A stretch of 32,804 nt of DNA from Ilumatobacteraceae bacterium (GTDB taxonomy: Bacteria; Actinomycetota; Acidimicrobiia; Acidimicrobiales; Ilumatobacteraceae), in NCBI GenBank assembly GCA_022425725.1, contig JAKMEY010000037.1, positions 1 to 32,804 of the forward strand, read 5' to 3'. The translations under genes were made by a program, and so were the position numbers. This document shows positions 16,000 through 24,939 of the stretch, piece after piece. Position 1 is the first letter of the stretch; every line of letters begins with the position of its first letter. A model generated the notes under the pieces. It worked only from the letters and a program-made list of their open reading frames with translations, was not told the origin of the DNA and did no database searches.

Positions 16000-16172
16000 A
16001 AGTTGGACCGAGGCCAGCGAACTGGCCGGCGAGCCTCCCTGGGCCTCGAGGGTGGTTATCGCGCACCACGCGGTCGACCGGGCTCGTCTGGCCAGATGCC
16101 AGAACTACCGTTGCGGGACAGCGCCGGAATCTCACCGGACTTCGCACACGTAGTGACCTAGGCAACATAACA
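16000..16172 (-). promoter_or_regulatory. Cobalamin (B12) riboswitch upstream of the btuFCD operon
   Basis: Read on the minus strand, the leader has GAAGTCCGGTGAGATTCCGG followed by CTGTCCCGCAACGGT (plus coordinates about 16107-16146), the conserved B12-aptamer core. A B12 box of the form AGCCCGGTCGACCGCG follows at 16070-16085. The btuF start follows about 95 bases further. A stable hairpin GGCCAG-TTCG-CTGGCC (16012-16027) lies in the 3' part but is not followed by a U tract, so a translational mechanism seems more likely. The aptamer ends are approximate. Confidence 0.92.
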
Positions 16173-16245
16173 CGGCGGCCGCTATCTGGAACGAATCACG
16201 ATGTGTGGGGCATGATGACATCTCCGCACCTATGCTCATCGGGGC

Positions 16246-16848
16246 ATGTCTGAATCGAATCACCCCCAAAGCGACAGTGGCATCGTTGAAGAGCCACTCA
16301 CCGATGACCCAAGACCTGACGGGCTTCGTTCGGCGCCGTCGCTCGTGGTGCTCAACACCGGCAACGGCAAAGGGAAAAGTTCATCCGCGTTCGGAATGAT
16401 GGTGCGTGGCCTCGCCGTCGATTGGAACGTCGCCGTCTGCCAGTTCATCAAGAGTGGTGATTGGCGCGTTGGCGAAGAAAAGATGGGTCGCAAAATGGGT
16501 GTTGAGTGGCACTCATTTGGTGACGGATTCACCTGGGACTCCGACAATCTTGACCACGATCGCAACATTGCCCGCAAAGGCTGGGAACAGGCGGCGGCCG
16601 TCATCTCAGGAGGTGACCACCAGCTTGTCATCCTCGACGAACTGACCTACCTGTGCTCATGGGGCTGGATCGATACCTCAGAGGTCGTTGACACCGTCAA
16701 GCAACGCCCCGACCATGTCAACATCGTCATCACCGGGCGCGATGCCCCCCAAGACCTCATTGACATCGCCGACACGGTTACCGAAATGACCGAAATCAAA
16801 CATGCCTACGCACAGGGCATTCGCGCAAAGCGCGGTATCGACTACTGA
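16246..16848 (+). CDS. cobO: Cob(I)yrinic acid a,c-diamide / cob(I)alamin adenosyltransferase
   Basis: This 200-aa CobO/BtuR-family ATP:corrinoid adenosyltransferase has the P-loop GNGKGKSS (39-46) of the family, then the conserved QFIKSGDW segment, VILDELTYL (Walker-B-like) and VIITGR-type strand VNIVITGRDAP. It attaches the 5'-deoxyadenosyl group to reduced corrinoid, making coenzyme B12. The first 30 residues are an unconserved tail, as in other family members. It is transcribed divergently from the riboswitch-controlled importer, so uptake and activation genes are side by side. The start is ATG 16246. The following bicupin starts one base after its stop. Confidence 0.93.
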   Translation: MSESNHPQSDSGIVEEPLTDDPRPDGLRSAPSLVVLNTGNGKGKSSSAFGMMVRGLAVDWNVAVCQFIKSGDWRVGEEKMGRKMGVEWHSFGDGFTWDSDNLDHDRNIARKGWEQAAAVISGGDHQLVILDELTYLCSWGWIDTSEVVDTVKQRPDHVNIVITGRDAPQDLIDIADTVTEMTEIKHAYAQGIRAKRGIDY

Positions 16849-16849
16849 C

Positions 16850-17764
16850 ATGCCCGATCTCTCAACTCTCGACGTCCTCGACCTTTCCGATGCGATGTCG
16901 GAATATCAGGCCCTCGGGTGGAGCGTGTTGACGATTCGGCCCGCCGACGACCCGTATGAAGCGGTCATGCGGTCACCCGATGGAGAGATGATGTGCCTTC
17001 GGCGCACGCCCATCGTCATCAGCCGAATCGGTGACAAGAGCGACGGACACACCGGTCGAGCATCAATGATCTACCGGGATCTCATCCCCGGCCGATGGGA
17101 TGGACGCTACGTCGCTTCTCACATTGCAGTACCCGATGGGGGCGAAGTGCCTGACGATGTGCACCATCATGAGGTCGACTTCCAGTTCCTTGCTGTTCGT
17201 TCGGGTTGGGTAGATGTTCTGTACGAAGGGCAAGGCGACACCATTCGCATGCAACCCGGCGACATCGTGTTGCAACCGCCGGGTATTCGACATCGCGTAC
17301 TCGCAACATCTCCAGGATTCGACATTGTCGAACTCGGCTGTCCGGCCGACCATCTCACCACCTTCGACCACGAAATGACGCTTCCAAATGGAACTTATAG
17401 CGATCACCTCTGGGGCGGTCAACGCTTTGTGTTCTCATCTCCTGGGGATTTCGCCGAAGCATGGGACCACCCAGGGTTCTCAAGTGATGACAGCGGTATC
17501 AGTGCGGCAACAAACCGAATTGTTGATGTGCGAAGGGTGCGGACTTCTGATCGACTAGACACCTGCCCGCTCACGCCGCATGACTTTCGGTTTCTTTTCG
17601 TGATGGACGGCGACATCAACGTCACCGTGAGCGATGGCACGACTCACCATCTCGAAAGTGGCGACTCGATCGCTCTTCCACAGGCCGCGCAGGCACAGGT
17701 CACTCAAGGTGCAACGAATGCCTCGCTGCTCGATGTCCTCGTGCCACAAACGGCTGCAAGTTAG
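16850..17764 (+). CDS. Bicupin-domain protein, function unknown
   Basis: This 304-aa protein has two cupin barrels. The first (about residues 85-165) contains VHHHEVDFQFL, which gives the metal-binding HxH...E residues, and a closing PPGIRHRVL histidine. The second (about 235-300) has FRFLFVMDGDINVTVSDG but lacks the histidine cluster, so only the first barrel looks metal-competent. The frame is open upstream to 16802, but the ATG at 16850, one base after the cobO stop, is the sensible start. Cupins cover dioxygenases, isomerases and sugar-binding proteins. Co-transcription with cobO hints at, but does not prove, a link to corrinoid metabolism. Confidence 0.75.
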   Translation: MPDLSTLDVLDLSDAMSEYQALGWSVLTIRPADDPYEAVMRSPDGEMMCLRRTPIVISRIGDKSDGHTGRASMIYRDLIPGRWDGRYVASHIAVPDGGEVPDDVHHHEVDFQFLAVRSGWVDVLYEGQGDTIRMQPGDIVLQPPGIRHRVLATSPGFDIVELGCPADHLTTFDHEMTLPNGTYSDHLWGGQRFVFSSPGDFAEAWDHPGFSSDDSGISAATNRIVDVRRVRTSDRLDTCPLTPHDFRFLFVMDGDINVTVSDGTTHHLESGDSIALPQAAQAQVTQGATNASLLDVLVPQTAAS

Positions 17765-17775
17765 CCTCTTCATTC

Positions 17776-18678
17776 GTGCCCCTCTCCGTCATCGTTAGCC
17801 AGATTGCCCGCGGCTTTGTGATGGGTTCTGCCGACATCGTCCCCGGTGTCTCCGGAGGGACTGTGGCGCTCGTTCTCGGAATCTACGGTCGCCTCATCGA
17901 GAACATTCAACGAGGCGCATCAGCGTTGCGGTCTCTGCTTTCACGAGACGGCTCTGCTGCAATCTCAAAGGCAAAGTCGGTTGAGTGGGGATGGTTGCTG
18001 TCGCTACTCGCCGGAATTCTCATCGCAATCGCAACCCTTTCCGCCTTACTCGAACAACTACTCGAGGAGCATGCGATTCGCACATCTGCAGTGTTCCTTG
18101 GTCTTATTGCGGGTTCGATCGTCGTTGCATCGCAACTCATCAGAGACCGAAACGCCGCACATGTTGCCATCGCCATCGTGGCCGCCGCCGCATTGTTCTT
18201 CGTGCTCGGTCTGCGATCAGACACTCATGCGGTTGGCCCTGAAATCGTCACCCGGTCGACGTGGGTATTCGTTCTTGCTGGGGCGCTCGCAATCTGTGCA
18301 ATGATCTTGCCCGGTATTTCTGGCTCTTTCATTCTCGTGATGATCGGTATGTACACCGAGATCATTGGGGCGGTGAATGACCGAAATCTTGCCGTTCTTG
18401 CCGCCACGGGTATCGGCTGTGTGGTCGGACTTGCTGCGTTCTCAACCTTGCTGAATTGGTTACTCGACCGCTACCACGACATTGTCATTGCCGCCATGGT
18501 GGGCCTCATGCTCGGTTCGGTTCGGGTGCTGTGGCCGTGGCCAAACGGAACTTCAACCACCACACTCTCCGCCCCTCAACACGACGTGATGATTCCGTTC
18601 GCCCTCATGTTCGTCGCTGCCGCTGTCGTCATCGCTGTGCAACGCTTGTCGGCTCGGTCGGCGAGCTCAGACAGCTGA
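17776..18678 (+). CDS. popT: DUF368 membrane protein, PopT-type undecaprenyl-phosphate translocase
   Basis: This 300-aa polytopic membrane protein carries the DUF368 signature near its N-terminus (GFVMGSADIVPGVSGGTVAL) and a repeated half with LAICAMILPGISGSFILVMIG, the inverted-repeat GxSGG-type motif. Members of this family, together with DedA proteins, recycle undecaprenyl phosphate to the inner face of the membrane for cell-wall synthesis. The start is GTG at 17776, 11 bases after the bicupin stop. The 3' end overlaps the convergent amidohydrolase gene by 12 bases. Family assignment is strong; the name PopT follows the published DUF368 flippases. Confidence 0.88.
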   Translation: MPLSVIVSQIARGFVMGSADIVPGVSGGTVALVLGIYGRLIENIQRGASALRSLLSRDGSAAISKAKSVEWGWLLSLLAGILIAIATLSALLEQLLEEHAIRTSAVFLGLIAGSIVVASQLIRDRNAAHVAIAIVAAAALFFVLGLRSDTHAVGPEIVTRSTWVFVLAGALAICAMILPGISGSFILVMIGMYTEIIGAVNDRNLAVLAATGIGCVVGLAAFSTLLNWLLDRYHDIVIAAMVGLMLGSVRVLWPWPNGTSTTTLSAPQHDVMIPFALMFVAAAVVIAVQRLSARSASSDS

Positions 18679-19815
18679 CAGCACATCGGTATTGATCTGA
18701 TACAGGTCGGAGACGTTCCCAGAGAGAATTGCCTGCGTCATCTCATCCGTCAGGTGCGCGGTGTGCTCAGCCAACATCTCCTGCGACCATGGCCACGTCG
18801 AATCACTATGCGGGAAATCGTTGGCCCACATGAGCCGTCGCCAGTTCATCTGCTCGGCAACACGAAACGCCGTCCAGTCGTCTTGGAACGTGGTGTAAAT
18901 GTGCTCTGCGAAGTACTCAGACGGCAACCGCTGTAATTCGACGCCTGGCGCCATCCAGTTTCGATGTCGCTTCCATGCGTGATCCATCCGGTACATATAG
19001 TGCGGCACCCAACCAGCATCAGCCTCAACACACACCACCTTGAGGTCAGGGTGCCGTTCAAACACCCCGCCGTAGATGAGGGTGCCCATGATGTCTTGAA
19101 TACCGCGGATAATCGCAAGGAATCCGTTGATCCGCGGACCCCGAGGGCGGCTTTCGAATGCGCTGGCCCGAGACGTGAGAATATGAAAACTGAGAGGCAA
19201 ACCAAGGTCGATTGCCGCCTGCCAGAACGGGTCCCACATCGGGTCGTCATAGTCGCCCGAACCATCCTCAGACCACGTTGCCGGTTCACCCGGCATCATC
19301 ACGCCTCGAAGCCCAAGATCAGCAATTCGTTGAAGGTCAGCAATGCCCTCGTCAACACTGCGCAACGCGGTTTGGCCACAACCGAGAAGTCGGTCGGGCG
19401 CCACCGAGCAATAGTCGGCAATCCAGCGGTTGTAGGCAGTGAACGCTGCGTGTTTGAAATCGGCGTCTGGGTGATTGCAAATCATCATCCCAACCGTTGG
19501 GTAAATCACCTCTGCCGCAACTCCATCTCGCTGTTGATCAGCGATGCGATAGTTCGGGTCCCAGCCTGAGCGATGAAGTTCGTCGAACGACACACCCGAC
19601 ACCGTCAGTTCTTCGGCTGGCTTGCCTGCTGCGGCCACCAAACCCATCGCAATCGGTCGCGACATTCCGGGAATGACGAACATGTCACCTCGCGCGTCAT
19701 CGCTCACCATATGCGGAGCCTGATCGCGCCACGCCGGATCGATATGTGCCGTGTAGCAATCGGGGGGCTCAGTGATATGAGAGTCGGCACTGATGACCGG
19801 AAACGAGAACGTCAC
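18667..19815 (-). CDS. Amidohydrolase-related (PF04909-type) metal-dependent hydrolase
   Basis: This 382-aa TIM-barrel hydrolase has the N-terminal strand VISADSHITEP supplying an early metal ligand, with further ligands in LSFHIL and WANDFPHSDSTWP toward the C-terminus, the usual H and D positions of the amidohydrolase-2 family. Members hydrolyse or decarboxylate diverse substrates. Start: GTG at 19813-19815, overlapping the upstream amidohydrolase stop (GTGA), so the two are translationally coupled and may act on related substrates. Substrate is unknown. The 3' end overlaps popT by 12 bases on the opposite strand. Confidence 0.82.
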   Translation of the reverse strand: MTFSFPVISADSHITEPPDCYTAHIDPAWRDQAPHMVSDDARGDMFVIPGMSRPIAMGLVAAAGKPAEELTVSGVSFDELHRSGWDPNYRIADQQRDGVAAEVIYPTVGMMICNHPDADFKHAAFTAYNRWIADYCSVAPDRLLGCGQTALRSVDEGIADLQRIADLGLRGVMMPGEPATWSEDGSGDYDDPMWDPFWQAAIDLGLPLSFHILTSRASAFESRPRGPRINGFLAIIRGIQDIMGTLIYGGVFERHPDLKVVCVEADAGWVPHYMYRMDHAWKRHRNWMAPGVELQRLPSEYFAEHIYTTFQDDWTAFRVAEQMNWRRLMWANDFPHSDSTWPWSQEMLAEHTAHLTDEMTQAILSGNVSDLYQINTDVLSAV

Positions 19816-21518
19816 TGCGCACCACGCACAAGACGACCCGGAGTCGCACCCGTTGACTCACCGTCAGCCATGATCTCAACCCCGGCAACAAATGTGTGTC
19901 GGTAGCCATCAGCCCTCTGCAACATACGTTTACCGCCAGCTGGTAGGTCATACGCCATCTCAGGAGCATGCAGTTGCAGACCATCGAAATCGATGACGTT
20001 CAGATCAGCTCTGCGACCGACACCGATCACGCCACGGTCGGTGAGGCCGACCGTTTCAGCCGTCATTCGGCATTGCTTGGCGATGAGCGTTTCGACCGGA
20101 ATGCGCCCCGTCGGACGATCGCGCCCCCACCACTGCAGCAACGTTGTCGGAAAACTCACATCACAGATCGTCCCGACATGAGCTCCACCATCGGACAGCC
20201 CGGGAACCGTTGCTGGGTGGCGCAACATTTCACCGACAGCATCGAGGTTCTCGCCAAACCAGTTGAGAATCGGCTGATAGAGCAGTGCATGACCGTCGTT
20301 TTCCAACATCCAGTCATAGAGCAAGTCAAGCGGTTCTCGCCCTTCACGACGAGCAATCGCCTCGACTGAGGTTGAGGGGTCTGGTTCGTAATTTGGCGGG
20401 TCGCCCAACTGGAAGATGAACCGATACCGGTGGATCGCACGGCTCCCCAGGGACGTGTCATCAACACGGGCGCCTTCAATGATCTTGCGTCGCAATTCTG
20501 GGTCGCGCATAACCGCTACTTGCTCAGCGAGTGGGCGGTCGGCGATCGCTTGATACGGCTCAGAGAACATAAACGGATGCAACGTCGCTTCAAGTCCAAG
20601 CATCAGCCCGACTGCGCGCGCACCGACTTGCCCACGCATCTGCACACCGCGCGCCGATGCCTCAGCGAACCGAGCAAGTTCGACACGCCAGTCATCTCCA
20701 GTCTTCGCACCCTGAGCGATCGATACCGAAATTGGCCGCCCCGACTCTGATGCCATCCGTTCGAAAAGATCAAGCTCTGCATCACGATCGATGAAATCTG
20801 TCACCGCTTGCAGCACACCCTTCTTCGCCTCGCCAAGTGCTGATGCAATACCAACGAGTTCGTCAGCCTCTGCGCGCAACGTTGGCGTTGGCTCTCCAAG
20901 GCTTGTTCGGTGGTTGAGCGTTCGGCTTGTCGAAAATCCGAGTGCCCCTGCCTCGACCGCCTCGCGGGCAAGTCGAGCCATCTCAGCTATGTCGTCAGGA
21001 GTTGCGGGCTCTTGTGTGGCTCCGCGCTCCCCCATCACATGAAGACGAAGGGCACCGTGAGGAAGTTGGGTGCCGAGGTCAATATCTCGGGGGCGTCGCT
21101 CAAGTTCGTCAAGATATTCAGGGAAACTCGACCAATTCCACGAAAGACCCTCATGCAACGCCGTGCCTGGAATGTCTTCGACGCCTTCCATCAATTGGAT
21201 GAGACGCTCACGATTGTGCTCATGCACTGGAGCAAAGCCAACACCACAGTTGCCCATGACAACCGTGGTGACACCGTGCCAACTCGACGGAGCGAGTGCT
21301 GAATCCCACGTCGCCTGCCCGTCGTAGTGCGTGTGGATGTCGACGAATCCTGGGGTGACCAAATGGCCTTCAGCGTCGATCTCGCGCGTTCCGCTTCCCG
21401 ACACCGAGCCAACTTCGGTGATCACACCACCTGAAACAGCGACGTCACCGATAGCACGTTCCGCGCCGGTGCCATCAACGACAGTCCCATTACGAATAAC
21501 GAGTTCATGTTCAGCCAT
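19812..21518 (-). CDS. N-acyl-D-amino-acid deacylase-family amidohydrolase
   Basis: This 568-aa protein has the D-aminoacylase/dihydroorotase-like architecture: a small beta domain at the N-terminus ([11 protein letters not shown]), then the TIM barrel starting DIHTHYDGQ with the HxH metal pair, GNCGVGFAP (family-typical), LSDGGAHVG and a late [11 protein letters not shown] closing the beta domain. These enzymes release D-amino acids from N-acyl-D-amino acids, though many relatives act on other amides. Start: ATG at 21516-21518 with AGGAG nearby, and the ribosome site lies in a 7-bp inverted repeat. It precedes the second amidohydrolase in a coupled unit. Confidence 0.85.
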   Translation of the reverse strand: MAEHELVIRNGTVVDGTGAERAIGDVAVSGGVITEVGSVSGSGTREIDAEGHLVTPGFVDIHTHYDGQATWDSALAPSSWHGVTTVVMGNCGVGFAPVHEHNRERLIQLMEGVEDIPGTALHEGLSWNWSSFPEYLDELERRPRDIDLGTQLPHGALRLHVMGERGATQEPATPDDIAEMARLAREAVEAGALGFSTSRTLNHRTSLGEPTPTLRAEADELVGIASALGEAKKGVLQAVTDFIDRDAELDLFERMASESGRPISVSIAQGAKTGDDWRVELARFAEASARGVQMRGQVGARAVGLMLGLEATLHPFMFSEPYQAIADRPLAEQVAVMRDPELRRKIIEGARVDDTSLGSRAIHRYRFIFQLGDPPNYEPDPSTSVEAIARREGREPLDLLYDWMLENDGHALLYQPILNWFGENLDAVGEMLRHPATVPGLSDGGAHVGTICDVSFPTTLLQWWGRDRPTGRIPVETLIAKQCRMTAETVGLTDRGVIGVGRRADLNVIDFDGLQLHAPEMAYDLPAGGKRMLQRADGYRHTFVAGVEIMADGESTGATPGRLVRGAQ

Positions 21519-21519
21519 G

Positions 21520-21556
21520 ACACTCCTTTCCCCAACTGAAACGCTAGCCGGAGTGT
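21520..21556 (-). promoter_or_regulatory. Inverted repeat covering the ribosome site of the deacylase gene
   Basis: On the minus strand ACACTCC and GGAGTGT (plus positions 21550-21556 and 21520-21526) form a perfect 7-bp inverted repeat separated by 23 bases. The second arm contains the Shine-Dalgarno GGAG directly before the ATG. Folding would hide the ribosome site, so it could tune translation, or it could be a repressor site. No matching regulator is visible. Confidence 0.35.
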
Positions 21557-21572
21557 GTCTGGTGGTGCGCAG

Positions 21573-22772
21573 TCAGCGACTTGCGAGTTCGGCGATGCGA
21601 GAGATGCCTTCCGCGATGTCGTCATCTCCAAGGGCAAAAGAGAAACGCGCGCAACCGGGTGTGCCGAATGCTTCACCGGGAACGAAGGCAACTTTGGCCT
21701 CGGTGAGCACGAGGTCGGCAAGTTCGAGCGTGGTGTTCGCAACCGAGCCGCCGAGCGGGCGCCCGAGCAAACCCGAGACATTCGGGAAACAGTAAAACGC
21801 CCCCTGGGGCTCAAGACATGTCACCCCGGGAATCGCGGAGAGCAGTCGATGCATCTCGGTGCCGCGACGCTGGAATGCTGACCTCATCATTGCGACGTCA
21901 TCGAGCGGGCCGGCGACTGCTGCAAGCGCAGCTTGTTGAGCCACGTTCGCCACGTTTGAGGTTGCGTGCGACTGAAAGTTTGTTGCCGCTTTGATGACAT
22001 CTGTTGGGCCGATCATCCAGCCGACGCGCCAGCCGGTCATCGCATAGGTTTTCGCAACGCCATTTACCACCACACATTGGTCGGCAACCTCAGGAACGAG
22101 CGTTGGCATCGAAGCAAATTCGTTCTCGCCATAAATGAGGTGCTCGTAAATTTCATCGGTGAGGACCCACACACCGTGCTCAACCGCCCAACGGCCGATC
22201 TCTGCGATTTCGTCTGGGGTGTAGACCGCTCCAGACGGGTTATCTGGGCTCACAAATAACAAGACCTTTGTGCGAGGCGTGCGGGCTGCTTCAAGTTGTG
22301 CGACGGTGACTTTGAATCCGGCAGTGTCGTCGGTGTCGATGACGACGGGCACACCTCCGGCAAGCACGATCGCTTCTGGGTATGTCGTCCAATACGGTGC
22401 CGGACAGATCACCTCATCACCCGGGTCGCACAAGGCAGCAAACGCGGTGTACACGGCGTGCTTCCCACCATTGGTGACGAGCACCTGGTCGGCAGAAATC
22501 TCGAACGCAGAATCGCGCATAGTCTTTTCGGCAATTGCCTCCCGAAGTTCGGGAAGACCACCTGCTGGCGAATAACGATGGTTTTTAACCTCCGCACACG
22601 CGACGGCCGCTGCATCGACGATATGGGCCGGCGTCGCAAAGTCGGGCTCGCCTGCACCAAAGCCGATGACGTTTTCACCCTGCGCCTTCAGCGCTTTCGC
22701 TTTTGAGTCAACAGCAAGGGTCGCAGATGGAGCAATGGATGCAAGGCGGGATGACACTCGATTCACCCCCAC
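21573..22772 (-). CDS. aspC: Class I aminotransferase, probable aspartate aminotransferase
   Basis: This roughly 399-aa PLP enzyme of the AspC type-Ib group has GAGEPDF (substrate loop, typical of aspartate transaminases), [10 protein letters not shown] with the conserved Asn-Pro, and the Schiff-base lysine in [16 protein letters not shown]. It transfers amino groups between aspartate and 2-oxoglutarate. The frame is open to a GTG at 22799, but GTG 22772 (giving [15 protein letters not shown]) is the usual family N-terminus and is preceded by a purine-rich GGCAGG. The gene is divergent from serC and its stop lies 54 bases ahead of the deacylase gene on the same strand. Broad-specificity transaminase is the alternative. 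Confidence 0.88.
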   Translation of the reverse strand: MGVNRVSSRLASIAPSATLAVDSKAKALKAQGENVIGFGAGEPDFATPAHIVDAAAVACAEVKNHRYSPAGGLPELREAIAEKTMRDSAFEISADQVLVTNGGKHAVYTAFAALCDPGDEVICPAPYWTTYPEAIVLAGGVPVVIDTDDTAGFKVTVAQLEAARTPRTKVLLFVSPDNPSGAVYTPDEIAEIGRWAVEHGVWVLTDEIYEHLIYGENEFASMPTLVPEVADQCVVVNGVAKTYAMTGWRVGWMIGPTDVIKAATNFQSHATSNVANVAQQAALAAVAGPLDDVAMMRSAFQRRGTEMHRLLSAIPGVTCLEPQGAFYCFPNVSGLLGRPLGGSVANTTLELADLVLTEAKVAFVPGEAFGTPGCARFSFALGDDDIAEGISRIAELASR

Positions 22773-22879
22773 AGCCTGCCAGCATTTGCCCGAGTTCACG
22801 CCGTGGGCATCGCATTCCTGTATGAAATGTTCACCTGCTAGGCGTAGTGGTCGCGCCGACTGCCTGCCATCCTTGTGGA

Positions 22880-24010
22880 GTGGACCTCTCCGCTATCACT
22901 ATCCCCTCCGAGCTCCTTCCAGCCGACGGCCGTTTCGGCTGCGGCCCATCAAAAGTGAGGAGTGAACAGATCACCGCAATTCGCGATGCCGCAACGACGA
23001 TTATGGGAACTTCGCATCGGCAAGCCCCGGTCAAAGATCTCGTGGGCAACGTGCGATCGGGGCTCACCGAACTATTCGGCCTACCCGACGGATGGGAGAT
23101 CATCCTCGGTAACGGAGGTTCAACAATGTTTTGGGATGCAGCCACATTTGGCCTCATCAATTCCCGCAGTCAACATCTTGTTTTCGGGGAATTCTCCTCA
23201 AAATTCGCCGATGCCGCATCAAGTGCACCACACCTCGATCAACCAACAGTGATCAGCACCGAACCCGGTGACCATCCCACCGCAGTAGCAGAAGAGGGCG
23301 TTGACCTGTACGCCCTCACCCACAACGAAACGTCGACCGGAGTTTCGATGCATCTCGAGCGACCGGCCGGAATCGCCGATGACGCACTTGTCGCTGTCGA
23401 TGCCACGAGCGCCGCTGGTGGCCTCTCGTGGCGGCCATCTGAGGTCGATGTCTACTACTTCGCTCCACAAAAGAGTTTTGCCTCTGACGGCGGACTTTGG
23501 ATTGCTGCGTGCTCAGCGACCGCAGTCGAACGCATCGAGCAGATCGCGGCAACTGACCGTTGGCGCCCTGCTGCACTCGACCTCGGCATTGCTCTCTCGA
23601 ATAGCCGCCTTAATCAGACATACAACACACCCGCTCTTGCGACGCTCATCATGTTGAACGCCCAGATCGAGTGGATGTTAGAAAACGGTGGAGCCACCTG
23701 GGTTGCTGATCGTGTTGCCACGTCCGCTTCGACGATCTATGGATGGGCCGACACCCACTCGCTTGCAACACCGTTCGTCAACGACCCCGCAAAGCGCTCG
23801 CATGTTGTTGCAACAATTGACCTCGATGACAGCATTGAAGCAACTGCGGTCAGCGCAGTGCTTCGAGCTCACGGCATCGTCGATACCGACAGCTATCGAA
23901 AGCTCGGACGCAACCAACTTCGAGTTGGGATGTTCCCAGCAATCGACCCAGCCGACATTGAGCGCCTCACCGCTTGTATCGACCACGTGATGGAGCAGCT
24001 CGCATCATGA
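22880..24010 (+). CDS. serC: Phosphoserine aminotransferase
   Basis: This roughly 376-aa class V aminotransferase converts 3-phosphohydroxypyruvate plus glutamate to phosphoserine in serine synthesis. The N-terminus [16 protein letters not shown] is the signature of the actinobacterial SerC form, followed by [30 protein letters not shown] and the PLP lysine in [13 protein letters not shown]. The frame also opens from a GTG at 22847 (11 residues longer), but that extension with clustered Cys, His and Pro looks non-coding. GTG 22880 leaves ten residues ahead of the conserved core. The stop overlaps the next ATG (ATGA). Confidence 0.92.
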   Translation: MDLSAITIPSELLPADGRFGCGPSKVRSEQITAIRDAATTIMGTSHRQAPVKDLVGNVRSGLTELFGLPDGWEIILGNGGSTMFWDAATFGLINSRSQHLVFGEFSSKFADAASSAPHLDQPTVISTEPGDHPTAVAEEGVDLYALTHNETSTGVSMHLERPAGIADDALVAVDATSAAGGLSWRPSEVDVYYFAPQKSFASDGGLWIAACSATAVERIEQIAATDRWRPAALDLGIALSNSRLNQTYNTPALATLIMLNAQIEWMLENGGATWVADRVATSASTIYGWADTHSLATPFVNDPAKRSHVVATIDLDDSIEATAVSAVLRAHGIVDTDSYRKLGRNQLRVGMFPAIDPADIERLTACIDHVMEQLAS

Positions 24011-24897
24011 CCGACGATTTCACCCCGACTGTCGAAGAAATCCTCACCCTCGACGCGCAGTCAATTCTCCCGCTTCGCAACCCTGTGATGGTCGTCGCTC
24101 TCGAGGGCTGGTTCGATATGGCAGGTGCTGCGAGCGCCGCCGTCGAAGCGCTCTTCGACGACGAACACCGCATCACTGTCGGAGAGATCGAGCCCGACCC
24201 CCTCTACGACTTCACCATCGAACGTCCTCACGTCGAAATGGTTGAAGGACAGTTACGAACAATCAGGTGGCCACGAAACCGAATCGACGTGTGGCGTAAC
24301 GAGCTCGCATCTCGTGATGTGGTGCTGCTGTTGGGGGTTGAACCACACCTTTCGTGGCGAACATATTGCGAGGCGATTCTCTCGACCTGCGAGGAATTGG
24401 GGTGCTCACTCGTCGTCACGGTCGGAGCTGGCGCCGAACAGATTCCACATTCACGTTCACCTCTCGTCACCGGAAGTTCAACGAACCGCGATCTCGCTCA
24501 ACGACTCGGACTCAGCATGCCCTCATATCAAGGTGTCACCGGCGTCGTGGGGGTCTTGCACCCCACACTCGAAGCTTCTGATATCCCGTCGGTGTCGCTG
24601 CGAGTCGGTATTCCTCATTATCTCTCGAACGCAAGCCACCCACTCGCCGTGCGGTCATTGCAATCGCATCTGTCTCATGTGCTCGGTGTCGGCCCAGGTC
24701 GAGACCTCAGCAACGACATCAACCAGGCGCGCATGCTTCACGACGAACTCGTCGCCACCGACCCTCAACTCGCAATGTATGTCACCATGCTTGAACGAGA
24801 ATTCGATCGGCGGGCGGAGTCGATCATCCCAAGCGCCGATGACCTGGGTGCAGAACTCGAAGAGTTTCTGCGCGACCTCAATAACGACGACGAATAG
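24007..24897 (+). CDS. PAC2-family protein (proteasome-assembly-chaperone-like)
   Basis: This 296-aa protein matches the PAC2 family common in actinobacteria: the N-terminal RNPVMVVALEGWFDMAGAAS, then VLLLGVEPHLSWRTY, the glycine-rich VTVGAGAEQIPHSR and PSYQGVTGVVGVL. In eukaryotes and archaea the fold helps assemble proteasomes; in actinobacteria the role is not settled. The ATG at 24007 overlaps the serC stop as ATGA, so the two are translationally coupled, although the frame is open from 23974. The C-terminus is acidic (ending DLNNDDE). Confidence 0.85.
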   Translation: MTDDFTPTVEEILTLDAQSILPLRNPVMVVALEGWFDMAGAASAAVEALFDDEHRITVGEIEPDPLYDFTIERPHVEMVEGQLRTIRWPRNRIDVWRNELASRDVVLLLGVEPHLSWRTYCEAILSTCEELGCSLVVTVGAGAEQIPHSRSPLVTGSSTNRDLAQRLGLSMPSYQGVTGVVGVLHPTLEASDIPSVSLRVGIPHYLSNASHPLAVRSLQSHLSHVLGVGPGRDLSNDINQARMLHDELVATDPQLAMYVTMLEREFDRRAESIIPSADDLGAELEEFLRDLNNDDE

Positions 24898-24939
24898 ACC
24901 GCGTTCGAGCACCGTTTCGTCAACCCCTACTATGCAGCC

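Noticed and set aside
16012-16027. GGCCAG-TTCG-CTGGCC hairpin as an intrinsic terminator of the B12 leader
   Set aside because: The stem is strong, but no U tract follows on the transcribed strand. It is kept only as part of the riboswitch region.
21573-22772. Alanine instead of serine just before the PLP lysine of the aminotransferase
   Set aside because: An Ala-Lys version (as in the Thermus-type aspartate aminotransferase) is a normal variant of this group, so it is not an anomaly.
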